Below, in pieces: positions 1 to 6,912 of a stretch of 20,895 nucleotides of DNA. Positions within the stretch are counted from its first letter, which is position 1. Every line of letters begins with the position of its first letter. A model generated the notes under the pieces. It searched no databases, had not been told where the DNA came from, and saw nothing but the letters and a program-made list of their open reading frames with translations. A program made the position numbers and the translations under genes. Source of the stretch: CAZLRH01 sp964562015 (GTDB taxonomy: Bacteria > Verrucomicrobiota > Verrucomicrobiia > Opitutales > JABDGR01); assembly GCA_964562015.1 (NCBI GenBank), contig CAZLRH010000040.1, positions 1 through 20,895 of the forward strand. Reading direction: 5' to 3'.

Positions 1-1535
<1,535 letters not shown>

Positions 1536-1605
1536 ACCGCCGCTCCCCCGCAAGCTCAAGCCTTTTTCCCAGGCAGGCCAAAAAAGCCTTGTCGCTGCCT
1601 AGACC

Positions 1606-1623
1606 GGGCGGCACACTCCGCCC
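1606..1623. promoter_or_regulatory. Hairpin in glgB-lptD divergent gap, abutting the lptD start
   Basis: GGGCGG and CCGCCC form a perfect 6-bp stem with a 6-nt loop, ending 2 nt before the GTG start of lptD. The same 90-bp gap also has a weaker AGGCAG/CTGCCT pair at 1571-1600. No convincing sigma-70 promoter or Shine-Dalgarno sequence for lptD is visible. The hairpin could mask ribosome entry, but this is inference from complementarity only. Confidence 0.35.
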
Positions 1624-1625
1624 TC

Positions 1626-3812
1626 GTGCAACGTTCCCTGCCCCGGTTGTCGCGGGTGGTGGCGTGGTCGCTTGCTGCCATCCTGTCCAATGCGGGCTCC
1701 GGGCCCGGGTTCAGTATCGCTTGGGCGGACCCCCCATCCCTGGTCATTCCTCCCTCCTCGTCCAAAGGCGCGGAGGCGGAGGAACAGGCCAAATTGAGCG
1801 CCGATCCCGAGGGCGGCACCATCACCAACGAGAACAACGACCAGACGGTCATCGCCCGCAAGAACGCCTTGCTCGAATACCAGACGTTTCGCGTTTCGGC
1901 CGACGAGATCAAGTACGACAAGACCACGGGTTCGGCCGAGGCTTCCGGCGAGGTGGAACTGACCCAAAAGGCGTTGCGCCTGCTGGCCCGCAAGGCGGCG
2001 TTTGACAAGCCCAAGAGTGTCGGCACCGCGGACATGGTGCGCATCGGCAAGCCGCCCCTTTACCTTGAGGGTCAGACGCTGACCGCTTCCGCAGGGGGCG
2101 CCAAGATTGACAATGGCACCCTTTATTTCAACGAGCCCGATCCCTATGGCCTGAACATCCACGCCAGCAGCGTGGATTACGACTCCGCGTCGCAGGACAT
2201 CACCCTGCATGGCGCCACTTTTCGCCTCGGCCCGATTCCTTTCTTCTATCTTCCGGTCTATAGTCAGGAGCGCACGGATCGGCCACCTGTGAGCATCCAG
2301 ACCCGTTTTGGTTACCGCAGCGACCTCGGCGGCTTTGGCCAGAGCACCACCTTCTGGACCAAGGACCCCACCCTGCAACCCGGCCTGCTGCTCGATTATT
2401 ACTCGAAGCGCGGCGTGCTCGCCGGCCCCGCCCTTAAATATGATTTCCTGAGCAACCCCGACTGGCTGCAAAGCGGCACCTTCGAGTCCGGCTACATCCA
2501 CGACACCGGCGGCCCCGAGTTTGATTTATTGAACAACCTCGTGCCCACCGATCGCTACTTCATGGATTGGAAGCACAAGGGCTCGCTCGATGGCATGGTG
2601 GACTTGACCAGCACGATGTACTGGTGGAGCGACTCGAACGTCGTCCGCGATTTTCGCCAGAACTTGTGGCAGGACAACCAACTGCCCGACAATTTCATCG
2701 AAGCCGTGCATCGCGATGAGAATTCGTTTCTCTCGGCCTTCACCCGTTACCGGCCGAATAATTTTGAACTCATCCAGGAGCGCCTGCCCGAAGTCCGCTA
2801 TGATTTGATGCCGACGCAACTCTGGCAGTCCGGCGTTTTCCAGGAAGCGCAGACCAGTTTCGTCCAGCTCGAGCAGCAAAGCCTCATCGGCGCGCCCACC
2901 CTGCACAGCAACCGCTTCGACGCCTATTACGGACTGCGCTATCCGATCAATCCCAATTCCTGGATTACGCTCACGCCCGTGCTCGGCGCCCGCGTCACCC
3001 ATTACCAGGACACGCTCAACCAGCAGGGCGACTTCACGCGCTTCCTCGGCCAGGCCGGTTTCGACGCCGAAATGCGCGCCTACGGTTTGTGGAATTACGA
3101 CAATAAAATCTGGGGCATCCAGGACCTCCGCCACGTGCTGCGGCCCGTCCTCATGTATCGCTACATCCCGAACGCGCAACAGGGCCAGGGGCAGATTCCG
3201 GACATCGACGGCGATACCTTTTCCGCCTATCCGCCCGTCATCGACCTCAATGACACTCGCAGCGTGGACCAGCTCTACGACACCAACCTCGTCCGTTACG
3301 GTTTTGAGAACATCCTGCAAACCCGCGACCCGATTTACGGCTCACGCGATTTGCTCTCGCTCAACGTTTACAATGACCTGCTCCTCCAGCGCGCGCCCGG
3401 CGCCAAGGCCGTCTCCGACCTCTGGACGAGCCTCGGCATTTCCCCGGCGGATTGGCTGCATTATGATGTGTTCACCCGTTTCGACCCCGGGGCACTGACC
3501 CTGCGGGAAATCCGCACACGCATGCGCATCCTCGACGGCGAAAAATGGGCCGTCGCGTTCTACACCGAAAATCTCCAGCACCAGATCGACCAGTACTGGC
3601 TCGAAGCCATGTACCGCATCTCCGAACGCTACCAAGTGCGCGGCCGGTGGCGGTTTGACCAGCGCCTCGGGGTTTTGACCGAGCAGACGTACGCGTTGCG
3701 CACCCGCATGGGCAACTCGTGGGACATCGAATACGAAATCTCCTACTACCGCGGCACCACCAACCAAAACGGCATCGGCTTCAACGTGCGCTTCGATTTG
3801 CTGGCGTTTTAG
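1626..3812 (+). CDS. lptD: LPS-assembly outer-membrane protein LptD (OstA family)
   Basis: Predicted outer-membrane beta-barrel that inserts lipopolysaccharide into the outer leaflet, working with LptE and the Lpt bridge. The 728-residue product has a signal peptide (basic QRSLPRLSR, hydrophobic VVAWSLAAIL, likely cleavage after AWA near residue 34). An OstA/LptA-like beta-jellyroll region follows (about 60-210, including FRVSADEIKYDKTTGSAEA) with the family motif GPIPFFYLPVYS near residue 200. The rest is tyrosine/tryptophan-rich alternating strands ending in FNVRFDLLAF, a terminal-phenylalanine beta-signal as recognised by the BAM machine. There is no cysteine in the whole protein, so the interdomain disulfides of E. 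coli LptD cannot form. The start is a GTG without a Shine-Dalgarno sequence; the signal peptide supports it. The following gene begins 5 nt after the stop. Confidence 0.88.
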   Translation: MQRSLPRLSRVVAWSLAAILSNAGSGPGFSIAWADPPSLVIPPSSSKGAEAEEQAKLSADPEGGTITNENNDQTVIARKNALLEYQTFRVSADEIKYDKTTGSAEASGEVELTQKALRLLARKAAFDKPKSVGTADMVRIGKPPLYLEGQTLTASAGGAKIDNGTLYFNEPDPYGLNIHASSVDYDSASQDITLHGATFRLGPIPFFYLPVYSQERTDRPPVSIQTRFGYRSDLGGFGQSTTFWTKDPTLQPGLLLDYYSKRGVLAGPALKYDFLSNPDWLQSGTFESGYIHDTGGPEFDLLNNLVPTDRYFMDWKHKGSLDGMVDLTSTMYWWSDSNVVRDFRQNLWQDNQLPDNFIEAVHRDENSFLSAFTRYRPNNFELIQERLPEVRYDLMPTQLWQSGVFQEAQTSFVQLEQQSLIGAPTLHSNRFDAYYGLRYPINPNSWITLTPVLGARVTHYQDTLNQQGDFTRFLGQAGFDAEMRAYGLWNYDNKIWGIQDLRHVLRPVLMYRYIPNAQQGQGQIPDIDGDTFSAYPPVIDLNDTRSVDQLYDTNLVRYGFENILQTRDPIYGSRDLLSLNVYNDLLLQRAPGAKAVSDLWTSLGISPADWLHYDVFTRFDPGALTLREIRTRMRILDGEKWAVAFYTENLQHQIDQYWLEAMYRISERYQVRGRWRFDQRLGVLTEQTYALRTRMGNSWDIEYEISYYRGTTNQNGIGFNVRFDLLAF

Positions 3813-3817
3813 GAGAT

Positions 3818-4321
3818 ATGTCGCACGCGTTGCCACCGTTGCCAGCCGGTTACGAATCGCGGATGGAACGTTTTCAGGAAGCGACAGACCTCGTCTCGGT
3901 TGGACCGGACCAGCAAGGACGCGAGACCTTCCTGCATCCGGCAGCAGCCGAGGCATGGCTAGACATGCGGCGCACGGCGACGAAGGAGGACATGAACTTG
4001 TTTTTATTATCGGGGTTCCGCAGTGTGGCGCGGCAGATGGAAATACTCCGGGCTAAGCTGGCCCGCGGCCTTGCTTGGGAAGAAATTCTGCGCCAAAGCG
4101 CCTACCCCGGTTTTAGTGAACATCACACCGGCCGAGCGGTGGATTTGGCCGCACCCAGTTGCCCAGAGCTGATTGAAGCCTTCGAAACCACCCCGGAGTT
4201 TTCCTGGCTATTGAGCCATGCTCGAAAATTCGGCTTCTCCCTCTCCTATCCCCGTCAAAATCGGCAAGGCCTCGCCTACGAACCATGGCACTGGTGTTTT
4301 ACCGGTTCCACTGCGGCTTGA
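3818..4321 (+). CDS. D-Ala-D-Ala carboxypeptidase-like LAS-family peptidase (VanY/LdcB type)
   Basis: Predicted zinc peptidase that trims a C-terminal D-amino acid from peptidoglycan stem peptides. The 167-residue product has the family motifs in order: SGFRS (65-69, substrate-binding arginine), SEHHTGRAVD (100-109; SxHxxGxAxD with zinc ligands H102 and D109) and EPWHW (155-159; catalytic E155 and zinc ligand H158). No signal peptide or membrane segment is visible, so it may be cytoplasmic, exported another way, or start elsewhere. The ATG at 3818 follows AGGAG that overlaps the lptD stop, but the spacing is only 2 nt; the ATG of residue 16 is an alternative. The 5-nt gap suggests co-transcription with lptD, an envelope-themed pair. 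An upstream extension of the frame overlaps lptD and is unlikely to be used. Confidence 0.85.
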   Translation: MSHALPPLPAGYESRMERFQEATDLVSVGPDQQGRETFLHPAAAEAWLDMRRTATKEDMNLFLLSGFRSVARQMEILRAKLARGLAWEEILRQSAYPGFSEHHTGRAVDLAAPSCPELIEAFETTPEFSWLLSHARKFGFSLSYPRQNRQGLAYEPWHWCFTGSTAA

Positions 4322-4346
4322 CCATTTCGGGCTTTCGCGCTAATTT
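4318..4346 (+). promoter_or_regulatory. Candidate sigma-70 promoter for hicB (possibly leaderless)
   Basis: TTGACC (4318-4323), a spacer of exactly 17 bp and TAATTT (4341-4346) resemble a sigma-70 promoter with a good -35 and a weak -10. The hicB ATG begins at 4353, so a start site 6-7 nt after the -10 would fall on the ATG. There is no Shine-Dalgarno sequence. The -35 overlaps the stop of the preceding gene. Confidence 0.45.
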
Positions 4347-4352
4347 TTTCCC

Positions 4353-4571
4353 ATGTCGGAGATTATTTTCGAGGTGCATGAAGATGAGGTGGACGGCGGC
4401 TACGTCGCGACCGCCTTGGGTCATGCCATCGCCACGCAAGGCGAAACGCTCGAAGAGTTGCGGGAAATGGTGCGTGAAGCCGTGCAATGCCATTTCGGTG
4501 ACGGCGTTCCGGGTCCAATGCCGCACGTCATCCGGCTGCATTTCGTTCACGATGAGGTGCTGGCGGTGTGA
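4353..4571 (+). CDS. hicB: HicB-like antitoxin (short form)
   Basis: Antitoxin of a type II HicBA pair; it is expected to bind and block the HicA mRNA interferase. The 72-residue protein has the HicB partial-RNase-H-like fold pattern: a first strand (EIIFEVHEDE), GGYVATALGHAIATQGETLEEL, an amphipathic helix (REMVREAVQCHF) and a last strand (PHVIRLHFVHDEVLAV). It appears full length for the short HicB type, which lacks the C-terminal ribbon-helix-helix or HTH DNA-binding domain, so autoregulation by this protein alone is doubtful. Its stop overlaps the hicA GTG by 4 nt (GTGA), which implies translational coupling. The antitoxin gene comes first, the reverse of the E. coli hicAB order. Confidence 0.85.
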   Translation: MSEIIFEVHEDEVDGGYVATALGHAIATQGETLEELREMVREAVQCHFGDGVPGPMPHVIRLHFVHDEVLAV

Positions 4572-4814
4572 GAACGCCCCGCCAAGTAGATGGAGCGGTT
4601 TTGGTTCGGGCGCTGCGTGTCCTCGGGTACGAATCGGTCCGGCTGGATGGTTCGCATATCCGTCTCACCACGCAGGTCAATGGCACACACCACATCACGG
4701 TGCCCAACCACAAGCCCCTCAAGACTGGCACTTTGTTGCGTGGTGTGCTCAAGCCCGTCGGCGGCCCACCACCAGTTGACCATCGAAGAATTGGTGTGCA
4801 AACTCGACCTATAA
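4568..4814 (+). pseudogene. hicA: HicA-like mRNA interferase toxin, disrupted by +1 frameshift
   Basis: The first ~64 codons from the GTG at 4568 read as HicA: a double-stranded-RNA-binding-like fold with LVRALRVLGYESVRLDGSHI, holding the catalytic His of the GSH motif, then HHITVPNHKPLKTGTLLRGVLKPV. After that the frame turns into an unrelated proline-rich tail and stops at 4867. The frame one base further on supplies the expected family ending, AAHHQLTIEELVCKLDL, and stops at 4814. Removing a single G around 4760-4764 joins both halves into a normal ~81-residue HicA. Either the toxin is genuinely inactivated or altered, or the assembly holds an indel. Active-site residues precede the shift, so a toxic truncated or extended product is not excluded. 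Confidence 0.8.
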
Positions 4815-4815
4815 T
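4810..4815 (+). promoter_or_regulatory. Consensus -10 hexamer upstream of scpA
   Basis: A perfect TATAAT spans the end of hicA, 77 nt before the scpA start. The nearest TTG-containing -35 candidates (TTGACC at 4776, TTGGTG at 4791) are badly spaced (28 and 13 bp), so it is a candidate only. Confidence 0.3.
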
Positions 4816-4848
4816 AACTTGGAGAGCTGTACCTTTTGTGTTCCAAAG

Positions 4849-4890
4849 TCTTGTCTCCCCTTTCTGACTTCTGCATTCTACCTTCTTCCC
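4849..4890 (+). repeat. Degenerate 7-bp-period pyrimidine tract before scpA
   Basis: Six consecutive heptads on the coding strand, most beginning TCT: TCTTGTC, TCCCCTT, TCTGACT, TCTGCAT, TCTACCT, TCTTCCC. The tract ends 1 nt before the scpA ATG and occupies the place where a Shine-Dalgarno sequence would be; none is present. Similar 7-bp phasing is seen at 6067-6094 and 9062-9192. Confidence 0.6.
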
Positions 4891-4891
4891 C

Positions 4892-5761
4892 ATGCCCGCG
4901 CCCGTCCAGGAATCCCTTTGGCAATCGGCCGACCATCCGATCCGCTTGAATATTTTCGAGGGGCCGCTGGATTTGCTGCTGTTTCTCATCCGCAAGAACG
5001 AGCTCGATATCCACGACATCCCCATCGGCGAGGTCACCCGCCAGTACCTCGACATTCTCCACGCGATGGAGAAGCTGGACCTCGACATCGCCGGCGACTT
5101 TTTTGTGATGGCGGCGACCTTGATGTACATCAAGAGCCGCCTGTTGCTGCCCAAGCACGAGCAGGACGCCCAGCCCATCGAGGTCGAGGAGGACGAGCAT
5201 CTCGACCCGCGCTGGCAGCTCGTCCAGCAACTGCTCGAGTACAAAAAAATTAAGGACGCCGCCGCCGGCCTGCAGACCCTCATCACCCGCAGCCAGAATC
5301 TTTTGCCGCGACTTTACAAAGAGTCGGATGACGAGCGTGGCCGCCGCCCGCTGCAGCCCACCGACCGCATCGAGGTGTGGAATGTCTTCAACCTCATCCT
5401 GCGCCGGCTGGCTGAAAAGCTCACGCAGGGCGAAATCCATCGCGACCTCGTGACGGTGTCCGACCGCATGGAATACATTCTTGCCATCCGCGCCCAGAAG
5501 AGCCGTTTCACGTTCACCAGCCTGCTGCCCGAACACCCGAGCCTGGTGATGATTGTCGCGACGTTTCTCGCCGTGCTCGAATTGACGCGCCTCGGCCAGC
5601 TCAACCTCACGCAATCCGCCGACTTCGAGGACCTCGACCTTGAGACCCGGCAGGCCCCCGCCCTGGCGGTGGAGGAGAATGCGGACGTGGTCATAACGCA
5701 GACTGAAGCGGGCGGCGACAGCTCAGCCGCACCGCCGACGGAGCCCGCGCCCGCAGTCTAG
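4892..5761 (+). CDS. scpA: Segregation and condensation protein A (kleisin)
   Basis: Kleisin subunit that bridges the SMC dimer and, with ScpB, forms the bacterial condensin. The N-terminal SMC-neck-binding helices carry the signature FEGPLDLLLFLIRKNELDIH (about 21-40) followed by DIPIGEVTRQYLD. The sequence LDIAGDFFVMAATLMYIKSR (about 63-82) and an acidic linker come next, then the C-terminal winged-helix segment, with ITRSQNLLPRLYKES, VSDRMEYILA and FLAVLELTRLGQLNLTQ. At 289 residues it is a little longer than usual because of a low-complexity Glu/Pro/Ala tail. The usual partner scpB is not adjacent. The ATG is preceded by pyrimidine heptads instead of a Shine-Dalgarno sequence. Downstream is a 355-bp region without genes. 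Confidence 0.95.
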   Translation: MPAPVQESLWQSADHPIRLNIFEGPLDLLLFLIRKNELDIHDIPIGEVTRQYLDILHAMEKLDLDIAGDFFVMAATLMYIKSRLLLPKHEQDAQPIEVEEDEHLDPRWQLVQQLLEYKKIKDAAAGLQTLITRSQNLLPRLYKESDDERGRRPLQPTDRIEVWNVFNLILRRLAEKLTQGEIHRDLVTVSDRMEYILAIRAQKSRFTFTSLLPEHPSLVMIVATFLAVLELTRLGQLNLTQSADFEDLDLETRQAPALAVEENADVVITQTEAGGDSSAAPPTEPAPAV

Positions 5762-5787
5762 GTTCTAACTAAAACTCGAACTTGAAC

Positions 5788-5815
5788 GGCGCGGTGAGGG
5801 CACCGCGCCCTACCC
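5788..5815 (-). repeat. REP-like element, GTAG head (copy 1, inverted)
   Basis: Read on the minus strand: GGGTAG, then stem GGCGCGGTG, loop CCCT, stem CACCGCGCC. The 9-bp stem is perfect. A GTAG tetranucleotide followed by a palindrome is the architecture of REP elements mobilised by RAYT (TnpA-REP) proteins. It pairs in inverted orientation with the copy at 5917-5944; the two differ only at one stem position, and both arms changed so that pairing is kept. Confidence 0.75.
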
Positions 5816-5916
5816 AAACCACCAAGGCTACTGCTTCTACCGCGCGGTCCGATCATTGGTGGGCCCCCGCGCCATTGCCAAATCACCAATGCGTACCGCC
5901 GCGCCGTCCTATCGCA

Positions 5917-5944
5917 GGGTAGGGCGCGCTGCCCTCAGCGCGCC
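5917..5944 (+). repeat. REP-like element, GTAG head (copy 2)
   Basis: GGGTAG, stem GGCGCGCTG, loop CCCT, stem CAGCGCGCC; perfect 9-bp stem. With copy 1 it forms a divergent pair (heads facing each other) around 101 bp of spacer, like a BIME/REPIN. The spacer holds another 8-bp inverted repeat, CATTGGTG (5854-5861) and CACCAATG (5884-5891). No gene is seen in 5762-6116. Confidence 0.75.
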
Positions 5945-6004
5945 GCCAGAGATTGGTGCTTAAACACGACCTCGCCCTCTGCCCGCTGGCGTGCTTCCTG
6001 CTCC

Positions 6005-6026
6005 TTCCGGCCGCAACCGGCCGGAA
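6005..6026. terminator. GC-rich hairpin downstream of scpA, possible terminator
   Basis: TTCCGGCCG and CGGCCGGAA form a perfect 9-bp stem with loop CAAC. It is not followed by a T-run, so it is a weak intrinsic-terminator candidate on either strand; it could equally be another REP-type palindrome. Confidence 0.35.
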
Positions 6027-6066
6027 TAATTCCCGCCCCCACCCGCTCTAATCTTTACCCGCGGGG

Positions 6067-6094
6067 TTTTAATTTTGAATTTTCAATTTTCAAT
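6067..6094 (+). repeat. AT-rich 7-bp tandem repeat before a small gene
   Basis: Four heptads in register: TTTTAAT, TTTGAAT, TTTCAAT, TTTCAAT, in an otherwise GC-rich region. The tract ends 22 nt before the likely start codon at 6117. Its AT content would also suit a promoter, but no well-spaced -35/-10 pair is obvious. Confidence 0.6.
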
Positions 6095-6116
6095 TGCCTC
6101 GCTTATGCTTTCCTCC

Positions 6117-6368
6117 ATGACCAACCGCCTCGCCACAAAAACACGGCGCGCTTTGCTGGGCCTCGGCCTGGACAATAAGGACGGCCACAAACGCGTCACC
6201 CAGGGGGAGAAATTCGCCATCATCGGCGGCTCCGCCGAAACGCATGAGGCGCTGACCGAAACGGTGGTCAAGACCTTCGAGGCGCTGGACCGCCAGGGCA
6301 AGGAATTCGACGACGCCGAACCGCGCGAGATTGCGGAATTGTTACACAAGCACACGCCGCGGAAATAA
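6117..6368 (+). CDS. Small conserved-looking hypothetical protein
   Basis: An 83-residue, highly charged soluble protein with no signal peptide or membrane segment. I do not recognise the family. It starts MTNRLATKTRRALLGLGLDN, continues with a basic stretch and FAIIGGSAETHEAL, then a predicted helix TETVVKTFEALDRQGKEFDD and an acidic/basic end (EIAELLHKHTPRK). The pattern of alternating helices and the codon-position GC bias support real coding. The ATG at 6117 was preferred; an in-frame ATG at 6105 and a TTG at 6075 inside the heptad tract are alternatives, and none has a Shine-Dalgarno sequence. It converges on the peroxiredoxin gene with a 22-nt gap. Confidence 0.65.
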   Translation: MTNRLATKTRRALLGLGLDNKDGHKRVTQGEKFAIIGGSAETHEALTETVVKTFEALDRQGKEFDDAEPREIAELLHKHTPRK

Positions 6369-6390
6369 CGCCGCGCTCCCGGGGAAAACC

Positions 6391-6858
6391 TTAAACGGCT
6401 CCGTTTAATTCCGCGAGGACGCGTTGCACATCGGCGGCGTGTTCCGCCGTCGAGGCCGCGAGGTCGCGCCACACCATGCGGCCGTCCTGAAACAGAAAGG
6501 ATTGCCGGTTGGTGCGGGTCGGCACGCCGAAAGCGCGGTATATTTTGCCCTCGGCATCGGCGAGCACCGTAAAGGGGAGTCGCTGTTTCTCCACGAATTT
6601 TTTTTGCGTGGACACCCGGTCGCGGCTCACGCCGATGATGGTGAGATTCGCGCGCGTCAAATCGGCATAGGCGTCGCGCAGGCTGCAAGCCTCGGCCACG
6701 CAGCCGGGCGTGCCCGCTTTCGGAAAGAAAAAAATCAACAGCAGGCCGCGCCGCCCCAGTTCCGCCAAGTTCACTCCCCGTCCGTTTTGATCAACCCCCG
6801 ACACCACCGGCAAGGCCGCACCCAGTGCCAACGGCTGCGCGCCCGTGAGCCAACTCAT
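6391..6858 (-). CDS. bcp: Peroxiredoxin, Bcp/PrxQ type
   Basis: Thiol peroxidase that reduces hydrogen and organic peroxides, probably recycled by thioredoxin. The 155-residue product has the AhpC/TSA thioredoxin fold with FFFPKAGTPGC, the peroxidatic Cys53 motif (PxxxTxxC), and a resolving Cys58 five residues later (GTPGCVAEACSLRD). This intramolecular spacing is diagnostic of the Bcp/PrxQ class. Later strands include NLTIIGVSRDRV, LPFTVLADAEGKIYRAFGV and SFLFQDGRMVWRD. I chose the ATG at 6858; a GTG at 6879 would add seven residues, and neither has a clear Shine-Dalgarno sequence. It is last in a closely spaced same-strand group with the repeat protein, the cyclic-nucleotide-binding protein and the holin-like protein, lying 54 nt after the repeat gene. 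Confidence 0.9.
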   Translation of the reverse strand: MSWLTGAQPLALGAALPVVSGVDQNGRGVNLAELGRRGLLLIFFFPKAGTPGCVAEACSLRDAYADLTRANLTIIGVSRDRVSTQKKFVEKQRLPFTVLADAEGKIYRAFGVPTRTNRQSFLFQDGRMVWRDLAASTAEHAADVQRVLAELNGAV

Positions 6859-6912
6859 GCAATCGGAAAACCAGGACACAGGAAGGGCGGGCTGCGGTTT
6901 TTTTGATTCAGC

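Noticed and set aside
4755..4770. Programmed frameshift in hicA
   Set aside because: No slippery heptamer or downstream stimulatory structure is seen at the junction, and HicA proteins are not known to use recoding.
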